The notes: a model not told the origin generated them from the sequence alone. Positions 26,138 to 38,254 are shown, numbered from the stretch's first letter. The stretch is DNA of 64,000 bases from Acorus gramineus (GCA_030737835.1 CM060850.1:22282512-22346511); one strand, 5' to 3'. Numbers and translations are program-made.

Positions 26138-26465
26138 TGTTGTAAACTAAATAGAATATGATATATAAGAGTATATAAACAAAGCACACAAGCATATAGA
26201 GAAGAGAAGTAGAGAGAGATTCTTATTCAATATTTGTTGGTTGAATACAAGAGAAACCCCTCTATTTATAGGGTGCATAGAGGAATCCCAAAGGTGGAGA
26301 GTTACAAGTCTATAGAGGTGAGGGGGAGATAGTGGGGCAATAATGGGAGTGTTATGGAATAGAAGAGTGGGGGAGGTTATGGAGTTGAATGAGGGGGTTA
26401 TGGAGTTGAAGAGTGGGGGAGGTTATGGGTTAGAGAAGTGGTGGTTATCCACCATATTCACAACA
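26138..26465 (-). repeat. Copia 3' LTR
   Basis: 328 bp, TG...CA ends. It carries a 'ctctatttatagggt' TATA-like word near 26256-26270, and tandem 'ggaggttatggagttgaa' words near its end. It is adjacent to the polypurine tract at 26466-26477. Confidence 0.92.
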
Positions 26466-26716
26466 CTCCCCCTTGGATGACCACCACGCTAAGAAAATTG
26501 CCTCATTAAAACCTTGCTTGGAAAACCCAATGGGAAAAAACCAAAGCGAAGGAAAAAGAGTACAATGTAACTTAATCGTATAATAGTGTATGCGTTTGAC
26601 ACTGCCTCATTAAAACCTTGCCAGGAAAACCCAATGGGACAAAACCTAGGCGAAGGAAAAAGAGTACAGTTCGCAAAATGTCATAAAAAATTACTCCCCC
26701 TCATAAGTACAAGATT

Positions 26717-29700
26717 TCAAGAATTTTGGTCGCAAACTCGTCGCATCCCGATTTCATACACCAGCTTCTTGAATGTTGATGTCGACAAAGCTTTAGTAAA
26801 CAAATCTGCAAGATTGTCCTTTGACTGAATTTGTTGAACATCAATTTCATGTCTCTGCTGGAGCTCATGAGTGTAAAAGAATTTTGGAGAAATATGCTTT
26901 GTTCTATCACCCTTGATATATCCCCCTTTGATTTGAGCAATGCATGCTGCATTGTCTTCATATATAGTTGTTGGAACATCTGTAATGAGAGATAGTCCGC
27001 ATGCAGTACGAATATGATGAACCAAAGACCTTATCCACACGCATTCCCGGCTTGCTTCGTGGAGTGCAAGAATCTCAGAGTGGTTAGAAGACGTGGCGAC
27101 CAAAGTCTGTTTCGTAGATCGCCAAGAGATTGCTGTGCCACCGCAAGTGAATACATAGCCTGTTTGTGAGCGAGCCTTGTGAGGATCTGAAAGATATCCT
27201 GAATCTGCATAACCCTTTAGTTGTGCACCATTATTGGAATCCTTTGCATAGAATAGACCCATGTCTGACGTTCCACGAAGATAACGAAAAATGTGCTTCA
27301 CACCATTCCAATGCCTTCGAGTTGGTGCAGAGCTAAATCTGGCCAATAAATTAACTGAAAATGCAATGTCAGGTCTAGTGCATTGGGCCAAATATAATAA
27401 GGCACCAATTGCACTAAGATATGGTACTTCAGGACCAAGAAGATTTTCAGTATCTTCTTTTGGACGAAAAGGATCCTTTTTGGGTCAAGTAACCTTACTA
27501 CCATTGGAGTACTTAATGGATGACATTTGTCCATATTAAAACGCTTCAGGATTTTTTCAACATATGTTGTTTGATGAACAAGTATCCCATTTGAACTTTG
27601 CTCAATTTGCAAGCCGAGACAATATCTTGTTTTTCCAAGATCTTTCATTTCAAACTCCTTTTTCAGATATTCGGAAGCCTTTTCGAGCTCTTCAGGAGTC
27701 CCAATTAGATTAATATCATCAACATATACTGCAATAATGGTAAATCCGAGTTCCGTTTTCTTAATAAATACACAGGGGCATATTGGATCATTGACATATC
27801 CTTCTTTTATTAAGTACTCACTAAGACGGTTATACCACATTCGTCCAGATTGCTTTAATCCATACAAGGATCGTCTTAGCTTGATTGAGTACATGTTTCG
27901 TGGTTTTGCTTCAGGCAATTTTAGTCCTTCAGGAACTTTCATATAAATGTCGGTATCTAATTTTCCATATAAATATGCAGTAACCACATCCATTAGCTGC
28001 ATGTCAAGTCCTTCTGAGACTACAAGACTAATTAAATACCGAAATGTGATTGTGTCCATCACAGGAGAATATGTCTCTTCAAAATCTATCCCAGGTCTCT
28101 GCAGGAAACCCTGTGCCACAAGACGAGCTTTGTATCTAACAATCTCGTTTCTTTCATTTCGTTTTCTCGCAAACACCCATTTACATCCTACTGGTTTAAC
28201 ACCTTCAGGGGTTAGGACTACTGGTCCAAATACTTGGTGTTTTGCAAGTGAATCCAATTCTGTTTGAATAGCAGCTTTCCATTGTGGCCAACAATTTTTT
28301 CGTCTGCATTCATCCACTGAACGTGGTTCTAAATCATTATCTGAAATGATTTCTGTAGCTACTGCAAATGAGAATATATCATCAACAAGCACTTGCTTTC
28401 GATCCCACAATATTTGTGAATTTGCATAATTTATGGAAATTTCTTCATTTCCATGTACTTGTTCTTCATGCACGGGCGTCACTTCAGGGACGTCAGTCTC
28501 TTCAGGGACTTGTGTCACTTCAGGGACTTCTTCCTCTGTAGGAGTTATTATTGTGGGTCTTTCAAGTGTTTCATACTCTTCTAGAGAATTATTCTTCATT
28601 GTTTTTCTCCTTCGGGGAGCTGAATCTTTTGAGCCTATAGGTCTTCCACGCTTCAGGCGTGTTTTTGTTGATTCATTAGCCGGCATATTAAACGTTTTTC
28701 CTATTGGAACATTAATTCGAGCTGGAGTATTAGCAGCTGGAATATGTGATTTCATCACTTTTGCTGCATCATTGAATGCATCTGGCAATTGATGCGCAAT
28801 TCTTTGAAGATGGTGATTCTTTGCACTTCAGTTTCACATTGATTAGTGCGAGGATCAAGATGAGACAAAGATGGAGTTTTCCATGTAAGTTCACGTCGTT
28901 CTTCTGGCGACGGATTTTCTCCCCCTAATGACGGGAATATTGTCTCATCAAAATGACAATCCGCAAATCGAGCGGTAAAAACATCCCCTGTCAATGGTTC
29001 AAGATATCTTATAATAGAAGGAGAATCAAAGCCTACATAAATTCCCAATCGACGTTGAGGGCCCATTTTAGTTCGTTGTGTAGGGGCAATAGGAACTTGT
29101 ACAGCACAACCAAAAATTCGAAGATGTGAAATATTTGGTTGATGACCCAGTACGAGCTGTAAAGGGGAATATTGATGATAAGCAGTTGGCCGAAGGCGAA
29201 CTAATGCTGCTGCATGCAATATAGCATGACCCCAAGCTGAAACGGGTAATTTTGTCCTCAAAAGCATAGGACGTGCAATTAGCTGAAGATGCTTAATAAA
29301 TGATTCAGCTAATCCATTTTGGGTGTGCACATGAGCAACAGGGTGTTCAACATCGATGCCATGCGACATACAATAGTCGTTAAAAGTTTTCGATGTGAAT
29401 TCACCAGCTCCATCAAGACGTATTGACTTTATATGATAATCCAAAAATGAGACTGTAATCGGATTATCTGAGCAAGTAGTCTTGCAAATGCAGCATTCCG
29501 AGTGGATAATAGACAAACATGCGACCATCTAGCAGATGCGTCTATCAATACCATAAAATACTTGAATGGTCCACATGGGGGGTGGATTGGGCCACATATA
29601 TCCCCTTGGATTCTTTGCAAAAATGTTGGTGACTCAACATTGACTTTTGTAGGGGATGGTCTAACTATCAATTTTCCTTGTGAGCACGAAGTGCATTGAT

Positions 29701-30253
29701 AGTGATTAGGTAAAAGAATCTTCTGGTTCTTTAACGAATGCCCAAATGAATTATCAATTATTCGACGCATCATTGTAGATCCTGGATGCCCGAGACGATC
29801 ATGCCAAAGTGTAAAAATATCTGAATCATAGAACTTCTGGTTCATTACAGCATATGATTCGATTGTTTTTATGGTTGTATAATACAACCCAGATGAGAAA
29901 GCATGAAGTTTCTCTAATACATGTTTTTGGCCTGAAACAATTGAAGTAATGCATAAATACTCCATATTGTTTTCATTGATAGTCTCAATATGATATCCAT
30001 TAAGACGGATATCCTTAAAACTTAGCAGATTTCTTCTGGATCTTGCTGAATATAATGCATCATTAATACAAAATTTTGTACCTCCTGGTAATATTATATT
30101 TGCTCTTCCGGAGCCTTCAATTAATTTCGTAGTACCAGAAATGGTATTAACATTTGCATTGATTAATGTCAATGTCGAGAAATATTGTTTATTTCGTAGG
30201 ATCGTATGTGTTGTAGCGCTGTCTGCTAGACAAATGTCACCAACCATAGCCAT
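26717..30253 (-). pseudogene. Copia pol polyprotein with frameshifts
   Basis: Read from 30253 downwards. Protease: Asp-Ser-Ala in CLADSATTHT. GAG-pre-integrase: LWHDRLGHPG. Integrase: QGDICGPIHPP, VLIDASARWSHV, and the catalytic Glu in TQNGLAESF. Linker: rich in Glu and Pro (about 28400-28560). RT: GCKWVFARKRN, YKARLVAQGF and the catalytic YVDD at 27715-27726. RNase H: ISWRSTKQTLVATSS and YEDNAACIAQ. It ends after KALSTSTFKKLVYEIG. The frame shifts at least three times (near 29460, 28800 and 27490), so no full protein can be made; the motifs themselves look conserved. Confidence 0.9.
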
Positions 30254-31767
30254 TCTTGTAAAAAAAAAAAATGAAATAAATAAGATAAATATAAAAATAA
30301 GAAAAATGGATTTTAGATAACAAAGAAAAATTATAATTATAAAAATTATAAAAGTCTGATCGTACATCAGGTACGTGACCATATTTTTAAAGCACCAAAT
30401 ACATAACAATCATTTTCCTTGTGTTAGGGGTTTGTTCTGCAACCCTTTTCCCTTCAATTATGCTTTTGTTTAATAGCAAATCACTTCTAGTGATTTGAGA
30501 TATTTTACAAACTTTATGATTGTTGTGCTTTCTCAACTATATAAATCATGATCTCATCATTCATGACCACAACTTCCATGGCGAACATAAAATAAAATGC
30601 ATTTACTTCGGGTAATGATGCTATGCCATTGAGTTGAGTTATATGATATTTTAAAAAAATCGTTGTTCGGCAACGAGAATATATAAAATTAATGCTCTCA
30701 ATATTGCTACAACTGGAGCATATTTGAGGCATAATGGCCGGTGGACCTTTGTCAATGAGGTATTAATCTTTAAATCCTCTTCATTATGATGATGATGATG
30801 GTGAAATCTAATCATAATTTACATGTTCCTGCTGGGATACATGGATTTTTTTTTATTATTTGGTCCTTCAAGGACCCAAAAAATATATCATATAACTTTT
30901 GTTTGGTCCTACAGGGACACGAACAATCATGATTTTTGTATAGTCCTTCAGGGATAGAACAAAATAAAATTTTACATGATCCTTAAAGATTCATATAATC
31001 ATAATTTTTGTACAGTCCTTCAGGGATAAAATAAAATAAAATTTGTATGATCTTTCATGGATACAATATAATCATAGTCCTTCAGGGACATTTTTAATCA
31101 TATCTTTTACATGATTCTTCAAGGATCCATGTAATAATTTTTGTAGTCCTTCAGGGATAGAATAAAATTTGCATGGTCTTATTGGAACACATTATTCATA
31201 ACTTCTACATGGTCCTTCAGGGATCCATGTAATTACAATTTTTGTATGATCCTATAGGGACACATGACATTGTAACATTAAAATGAATTTCAAATCAAAT
31301 ATAAATATCAAATTAATTGATATTTGTGAGAACTTCTGGTTCTACACATAGATGTATAATATTTAAATTTTAATAAAAGATGACAAACATGGAACAGTTA
31401 CATGAAAAATAAATAATCAAATGATAGATGCCGCATACTGTTGCATGGGAAAATTGCATACTAGTTTTCATAAATTAATCATATCATAACATATGTATGG
31501 GAAATTTTCACGGGGATTGCATGCATGGAAAATAAAAGATAGATGTATGCAGTACATCAGATGAAAATAAAAGATAGATGTATACGGGTTCTACACATAA
31601 TTTGCATACGGTTCCATGCATATTGAAAAAAATTAATCATATGTATGTAGTAGATGATTTACATAAAAATACATAACATCAAGGGGGAGTATATTTTTTA
31701 TATAGATCATTAAGAACCCATCGATACAAACCTTTCTCTTTAACAAGAGCTTCTCGTGCTGATAACG
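30254..31767 (-). other. Copia leader without gag; (gtccttcaggga) minisatellite
   Basis: Between about 30862 and 31260 the word 'ggtccttcagggac' or a variant (tagtccttcagggataaaat, catgatccttcaaggatcca) recurs more than ten times at irregular 30-60 bp spacing. Elsewhere the stretch is AT-rich; its only open frame of note is 72 codons and lacks a CCHC zinc knuckle. The same leader, more decayed, is at 15970-16440 in the older copy. Confidence 0.7.
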
Positions 31768-32100
31768 TGTTGTAAACTAAATAGAATATGATATATAAGA
31801 GTATATAAACAAAGCACACAAGTATATAGAGAAGAGAAGTAGAGAGAGATTTCTTATTCAATATTTGTTGGTTGATGGAATACAAGAGAAACCCCTCTAT
31901 TTATAGGGTACATAGAGGAATCCCAAAGGTGGGGAGTTACAAGTCTATAGAAGTGAGAGGGAGATAGTGGGACAATAATGGGAGTGTTATGGAATAGAAG
32001 AGTGGGGGAGGTTATGGAGTTGAATGAGGGGGTTATGGAGTTGAAGAGTGGGAGAGGTTATGGGTTAGAGAAGTGATGGTTATCCACCATATTCACAACA
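31768..32100 (-). repeat. Copia 5' LTR
   Basis: 333 bp, almost identical to the 3' LTR apart from small changes, including an extra 'atgg' in 'ggttgatggaatac' near 31870. Confidence 0.92.
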
Positions 32101-32575
32101 ATTATATTATTGTGTTTAATTATTTACATTATGAAAGATATCATGTCTAAGGTTATTTTTATCATTTTTAATTATTGGTTAGAAAATTAACTCTTGTTAA
32201 GTTTAGGGAAATTTGCATGTATACCCCTGATAAAGATGATATTTTGCGTTATACCCCCATCAAAAAGCTAATTGCATCTATACCCCTAGAAAATTCTTTT
32301 CTGTTGCAACTGTGCCCTTCCGTCTGTGTTTGTTACCATGACTAACCTAACTATGATTGAAACCCTAACCATACCCTATGAAATCCCTCTTTTACCCCTG
32401 ACTAACCTAACCAAAATTCCCAAAAAAAAAAAGAAAAGCAAAACTTAAACACTCAACCTTTCTTCCCCACGAAGCCGAACAAAACCCTAGCCCTAAAACC
32501 AGTTGAAATCCCAAAACCCTAGCCCTAAATCGAAGATTCCCTCTTGATATCTCAAATCCTTCACGTCTTTCAGCA

Positions 32576-34884
32576 ATGTGGAGGCATAAACACTCATTGA
32601 GGAGCGTAGTGAGGACTCCTGATGGGCGTCTTGTACCCCGTGGTCCGGCCAGTCGCTTGCCAAGGACGAGTATTGATGATCCTATCTTGTTAGACACAGA
32701 CATTGTAAGTAAACCCCTTTAATCTGACTTTTATTTGCTTATTTGAGGAATAATGTTGAGTTTAGGGTTTCCTGTTAATGTATTTGGAATTTATCAATGT
32801 GGATAATGTTAGATTTTTTTAGGTTCTGTTGGAATTTGTCAATGTGATAATGTTTTGAAATTATCAATGTGGAATCTGTTTTATTTATGTATGTTCAGTT
32901 ATGATGTGTAGAACTTGTTCAGATTGTATGTTGTTATGCTATGCAGATTATGAATGTTATAAATAAATTTCTATTGTTGTTATGCTGTGGAGAATATATT
33001 GTTATGCTATGTATGTAAATAGTATTGCATTGATAACTTATCTGTAGTATTGGAATTTATGAATGTGGATATTGTTGTTTGAAATGCAGTTAGAAGAGGA
33101 CAGTCATGTTAACATAAATTTGAGGAATAATGTTGAGTTTAGGGTTTGATGTTAATGTATTTGGAATTTATCAATGTGGATAATGTTAGATTTTTTTAAG
33201 TTCTGTTGGAATTTGTCAATGTGATAATGTTTTGAAATTATCAATGTGGAATCTGTTTTATTTATGTATGTTCAGTTATGATGTGTAGAACTTGTTCAGA
33301 TTGTATGTTGTTAAGCTATGCAGATTATGAATGTTATAAATAAATTTCTATTGTTGTTATGCTGTGGAGAATATATTGTTATGTTATGTATGTAAATAGT
33401 ATTGCATTGATAACTTATCTGTAGTATTGGAATTTATGAATGTGGATATTGTTGTTTGAAATGCAGTTAGAAGAGGACAGTCATGTTTACATAAATTTGA
33501 GGAATAATGTTGAGTTTAGGGTTTGCTGTTAATGTATTTGGAATTTATCAATGTGGATAATGTTAGATTTTTTTAAGTTCTGTTGGAATTTGTCAATGTG
33601 ATAATGTTTTGAAATTATCAATGTGGAATCTGTTTTATTTATGTATGTTCAGTTATGATGTGTAGAACTACATATTACTTTGTCAATTGAACAGGGGTTC
33701 TGGTTCCAGATGTTCAGAAACAGATTAATGAGCTCAGCAAAGGTAATGGAGGATATGATGTACAGAGATCAACTGATGTGAGGGCTGAGGTTGATGGACC
33801 TGAAGGGAGGTTTGATGTGATGCTCAATGAAAGAAAATGCAGCTGTAGAATGTGGCAGGTAACAAGCATACTTTATATTGTTTTAGGTTTAGGTTTAGGT
33901 TTGTTTGTTTCAGCTGTAGATAATAAGCATACCTTGTAATGACCTTGTTTGTCTGTTAATGTTGCAGGTAACTGGCATACCATGTAAACATGCTGCAGCA
34001 GTTCTTTCATCAATCAGAGGTGTCAAGTGGGAAAATTTTGTGGACATTTGTTACACAGTTGATAGGTATATTAGTTATATTCAATTTGTTACACAATATA
34101 TTCATGTTTCAACTGAATCTAAGGAAGACCACATGTTTTGTTGATAGGTATAAGACAGCCTATGCCTCAGAGATTTCACCATTACCAGACAAGTCGATGT
34201 GGGAGGCAGTAGACCTAACCTACATTGTTCTACCTCCAAAGTGCACTAGGCCACCAGGTAGGCCAAAGAAAAAAAGAATTCGTCCATTTGATGAAGAGAC
34301 TAGTAGTAGCACAACAGTGAAGAAGGTCCATAGATGCAGAAGGTGCCTACAAGTTGGTCATCATCAAAAAACATGTAAAAATCCAATTAGGACCAGTGAA
34401 GAGCAATCTACTGAAAGCTCAAGGTAAAAAGGTCATAGTATTTGAAGTGAAGATGATGCATTTTATACTACTAACAACCAATTTGATGTTACTCATGCAG
34501 TTTGCAGAGGAGACCTCCAGGAAGACCAGCAAAAAAACAATCAAGAGGATCTCTTTCAGTTGGCAGAGGCATAGCAATAGGTGAGAAGTATTGCTACATT
34601 TGAGTGTAATAAAGAAATCTTTGTTGGCATAAGATCTTTATTGCAAATATTTCTCTGATATATCATCAGGTCATGGTAGAGGATCAATGACAATTCAATA
34701 TGAGGCAGGACCATCTGCAACTAATATGGAGTCAGCTGCACCACCACATGAGGGAGGTCAAAGCACTGTTGGTAGAGGCTTGTATGCGCCATCCAATTAT
34801 TCAACAAGAGGAACAAGCAGATGGTCACTGGGCTTGAGGGGAAAGCCATTGCAACCAAAAAGAGGTGGAGCAAGTAGTTCATGA
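32576..34884 (+). pseudogene. MULE transposase gene, catalytic core deleted
   Basis: Likely exons: 32576-32704 (start MWRHKHSLRSVVRTPDG, function unknown), 33695-33858, 33968-34065, 34148-34423, 34501-34580, 34670-34884. The middle exons give the C-terminal part of a MULE transposase. A SWIM zinc finger (CSCRMWQ ... GIPCKHAAA, split by an intron at 33859-33967) is followed by YKTAYASEISPLPDK, a Pro-Lys-rich stretch (PPGRPKKKRIR) and a CCHC zinc knuckle (CRRCLQVGHHQKTC). The last exons are Gly/Arg-rich. The DDE catalytic domain, which should precede the SWIM finger, is absent; its place is taken by the 377-bp array. The frame does not connect exon 1 to the SWIM exon. Confidence 0.8.
32745..33669 (+). 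repeat. 377-bp tandem repeat, two full copies and a partial third
   Basis: Units start with 'gaggaataatgttgagttta' at 32745, 33122 and 33499; the third stops after about 171 bp. Copies are almost identical. Each ends with 'gcagttagaagaggacagtc', which looks like a 3' splice site plus the start of an exon, so an intron-exon piece of the transposase gene seems to have been multiplied. Confidence 0.9.
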
Positions 34885-35370
34885 TTTAGGAGAGGTGGTA
34901 GTTGTATGTGATGCAAAAGATGTCTGTCAGGTTGATGTTGTAGTAGGTTGTAGTGATCTGTAACAAAACAATGTTTCTGTGGTCTGTTATTGTAACAAAT
35001 TCATGTTTCTGAGGTGTGTAAGAAAACAATATTTGTGTGGCTGTTGCAGTTTTGATGTAAGGAAAACAATGTTAGCTTGCTTGATATAATGTGATGTTAT
35101 GTGAGTTTATAAACAGACAAATTTATTGTGTGTTTATATATGTCTGTATGTGTGTGTCATATTCTTTATACATAGGCATAGGCAGTTTATAAACTGTCAG
35201 CTTATATCAATTTCTTTATACATACATGTCGCCGTTGGTTTTACCATTTGTACCATGCACATTCCCATTACAGAAAATGATCTTATATTACACACATACA
35301 TTCTTGGCTTCATACTTGACAAACAAACATCTCATTACATACCAATTTCATTACTAAATAGTTAAATCAA

Positions 35371-35848
35371 CTATTTCACAATCAATAATACAATAAGTAA
35401 GAACCCTATAATGAATAGGCACAACCAAATCTGTTTACGCATGTCATCAATCTTCTCTTCCATTTTTTCAACCACATTTCGCATTACAGCGATATTCTCA
35501 TCCATTTTTTCTTGGAATCTGTTAATTTGTTGTTTCAATGAAGCAGTGCCTGGATCAATTTCATCTACCCAAGAAAAGAAATGGCAGTCCTCTGAACTCT
35601 GAAACAAAGCACAACAAATCAAATACATTGTCATCAATATAAACACCTTAACAGCATAAACAACCAAATCAAATGCATTGTCATCAACATAAACACCCAA
35701 ATTAAACATTTACCTTCCATTGTCGACATCTGTAAAACTTTCTTCCCTTGCTAGCTTCTCTGTTGGATGTCAGCACCACTGTGGCTACCCCGCATCGACA
35801 ATTAGGGTTTCGTAGAGTATGGACAGAGGAAGATGAAGCTTCACTCAT
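35371..35848 (-). CDS. GRF zinc-finger protein with coiled coil and C-terminal membrane segment, inside the MULE
   Basis: Two exons, 35714-35848 and 35371-35598, joined by a GT-AG intron in phase 0, give 120 aa. Exon 1 begins MSEASSSS and holds CRCG (Cys17, Cys19), then GRKFYRC (Cys41); exon 2 continues with CHFFSW (Cys50). This is the GRF-type zinc finger, a presumed nucleic-acid-binding fold. Residues about 66-101 form a charged heptad-like coiled coil, and about 102-119 are one hydrophobic segment, ending in Lys, so a tail-anchored protein is likely. Plants have a family with this layout (the uncharacterised At4g04775-like GRF proteins). The upstream 53-bp array is out of frame with a 3-base period, which supports the start at 35848. 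The role is unknown. It converges on the transposase remnant. Confidence 0.75.
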
Positions 35849-35905
35849 CTCTGCTGGAGTCGGGTTGCCGAGAGCTAATGATGGCCTTTGGAGAAGAAGC
35901 TGACC

Positions 35906-36117
35906 GTTGGTGAAGCAGCCGATCGTTGGAGAAGAAGTCGTTGCAGTGGAAGCCGACTGTTGGTGAAGCAGCCGATCGTTGGAGAAGAAGTCGTTGCAGT
36001 CGAAGCCGACCGTTGGTGAAGCAGTCGATCGTTGGAGAAGAAGTCGTTGCAGTCGAAGCCGACCGTTGGTGAAGCAGTCGATCGTTGGAGAAGAAGTCGT
36101 TGCAGTGGAAGCCGACC
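35906..36117 (-). repeat. 53-bp tandem repeat, four copies
   Basis: Units start 'gttggtgaagcagycgatcg' at 35906, 35959, 36012 and 36065, with a few substitutions. It lies upstream of the GRF gene, in its presumed 5' leader or promoter. The 53-bp period is not a multiple of three, so the open frame across it is accidental. Confidence 0.9.
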
Positions 36118-36869
36118 GTTGCAGCAGAAGAAGAGAGGTTGAAGACGATCTTATATGCAAGGGTGTGGGTGTGGGTGTAATTTCTCAAAGCTCAAACGGT
36201 CATAAGGGCAATTTGGACATTTCAACATAGGCTAAACGGCGTTAATGGAATATTCCTGGCATATTCCTCTCTCAAAGGACGGAACTAAACCTCAGGGGCA
36301 CAGTTGCAACAGAAAAGAATTTTCTAGGGGTATAGATGCAATTAGATTTTTGATGGGGGTATAACGCAAAATATCATCTTGATCAGGGGTATACATGCAA
36401 ATTTCCCTTAAGTTTATCTTGGTTTTAAAAAGTGACGGAATGGCACATTTGTTCATTAAAAAATATTTTAATGATATACAAATAAATAGATTATTTATGA
36501 TGGTAAAAAAATAAATAACATGTTTTTCAATGGTATATATGCAAAAAAAACAAAAAAAAAATCACATATTTTCCCTATCAAAAATTATATATTTCAACTA
36601 ATCATTAACTGCTTCATCATAAGTTGGTAGAGATGTTTAGAGTCTCGTGATGGAAGAATATTGAATAAAAAAAATTTAAAAAATTGACTTACTTACCAGA
36701 AAAAAAACATAAATCGTAAATGCACCTATTTAGAGAAGGTATCGGGGACGAAGCCATTTGTGTACATGATTGGATTTTCTACTTGTTTTATCAAGCATGA
36801 CCTATTCTCTTAACAAATTTAAGATCGTCTGATTATCCAAATACAGAACAACTAGAAGCAGAGAATTTA

Positions 36870-37165
36870 CCATTGATCAAGTTGGTCGTGGTCATCCCCA
36901 GTGGTCATAGCACAAGACTCACCTGTGTTAAGGGTAGGTCTTGGGTTCAAATCTTGACACTGTGTCATACCTTCTGTTTGTTAGGCAAAATTTAAAAAAA
37001 AATTATGTGGGATCAGGGACAAACAGGCGAAGGTAACTTTTTGCAATACCTTTTGTTTGTTAAGCGAAATTAAAAAAAAAAATTTGTGGGACCAGGAACA
37101 AACAGGTGAAGGTAGCTTTTTACAGCCTGACCGTAAAGTCAACCACGGAGAGTCCCTCTAATATC
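36870..37165 (+). mobile_element. tRNA-derived SINE-like sequence with internal duplication
   Basis: The left part has a polymerase III B-box match (GGTTCAAATCTT at about 36953) about 45 bp after an A-box-like 'agtggtcatagcacaagac'. The 3' part carries a duplicated block of about 80 bp: 'taccttctgtttgttaggca' (36984) recurs as 'taccttttgtttgttaagcg' (37047), each followed by A-rich sequence and 'gaacaaacaggtgaaggta'. It ends in 'cccaaaaaaataaaaaaaag'. Confidence 0.5.
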
Positions 37166-38104
37166 CCAAAAAAATAAAAAAAAGTTGGTCTTGGTTGAGG
37201 GGGACGACCATCTAAAAGGGTTTTTTTGTACCATAATAATTATTCTTTTTCATTATAAATACCTATTTAATTGTATACCATTAATAACTCTTTTGCACGG
37301 TCGCTCTCACACTCCCTACGCTCGCCTTCAAACCCTAACTATATCATTATTGCGAATTCTAAATTATAAATGGACTAACGTTTCTTCAAAAAAACTATAT
37401 GATTATTTTTATTCAATTAAAATACAAAGAGAACGCCACTTGCTTTTTTTTATCTTAAGCTATATATATTTTTTAAGATTCTAGATTGTTTTAAAAATTA
37501 ATATAATTTTTAATGGTACAATAATAAATATTGCATCTTATGAGAAAAGATATAAAAAAATAAAGGGTATCTTTGATGTACATGATTTTAATATAAATAA
37601 ATAAATAAATATTTACCAAATTTTGATGGACCTTAACTTAGAGTGGTAAATATGCACCGTTTCTAAATTTTTTAATGGTATTAAATTAAATAGGTTATTT
37701 TTAGTTATTTAAAAAAGGAAAAATGATCAAAAAAATAATTTTAAAAACATATTTTTCCTACAAAATTCCTACAAAAACCTATTTTTGTAGAGATGGTTAG
37801 AGGGATGTTAGAGGGTTAGAGATGGTTAGAGAGATGTTAATGATTTAATTGCATAAGGGTAGATTAGTCTTTTATATTTTTAAAATGGTGAAATGAGATT
37901 TTTGTAAGTATAATTTTAAAAAGTGACTAATACGAGTATTTTTAACTTTTGGGAGATTTTTTTGGTCATTATCCCTTTAAAAAACCGCATTTTTAGTTAT
38001 TTATAGTTATTTAAATAACACATATTCGAAGGGTATACGCTCAAGAACCACAACACAAGCCCACTATTTCATGTAAAATAAAATTGAAATAGAAGTCTTA
38101 TCAG

Positions 38105-38217
38105 CCATTGAAGGTTCACCGACAGGGCGCCATTGATTAAGCCCAGTTTTAACTCACGAGGGTTCGGTGGTTCAATACGTGGGTATCGGGGACTTCATGG
38201 TATGCCCGCTAATTATC

Positions 38218-38254
<37 letters not shown>

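Larger units (their letters stand above)
26138..32100 (-). mobile_element. Copia LTR retrotransposon, complete ends, gag not found
   Basis: The two LTRs (328 and 333 bp) start TGTTGTAAACTAAATAG and end TTCACAACA. The target duplication is ATTAT (26133-26137 and 32101-32105). On the minus strand a polypurine tract AAGGGGGAG sits next to the left LTR. The right LTR is followed by CGTTATCAGCACGAG in place of the usual initiator-Met primer site. Pol order (protease, integrase, RT, RNase H) is that of Copia. The leader (30254-31767) is 1.5 kb without a gag-like frame and is filled with 'ggtccttcagggac'-type repeats. The LTRs differ at few positions, so insertion was fairly recent. Confidence 0.93.
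32206..36407. mobile_element. 4.2-kb Mutator-like element (MULE) carrying two genes
   Basis: The 9-bp target duplication TTAAGTTTA lies at 32197-32205 and 36408-36416. The terminal inverted repeats, about 110 bp and nearly identical, start GGGAAATTTGCATGTATACC and contain three ATACCCC words spaced 30-40 bp apart. Between them lie a MULE transposase remnant (+), a 377-bp tandem array, a convergent GRF zinc-finger gene (-) and a 53-bp array. The loss of the transposase core makes it non-autonomous. The high similarity of the two TIRs suggests recent activity. Confidence 0.92.

Noticed and set aside
35702..36160. 152-codon upstream-extended version of the GRF protein
   Set aside because: The extra N-terminal part is translated from the 53-bp tandem array, whose period is not a multiple of three; the ATG at 35848 starts right before the conserved part.
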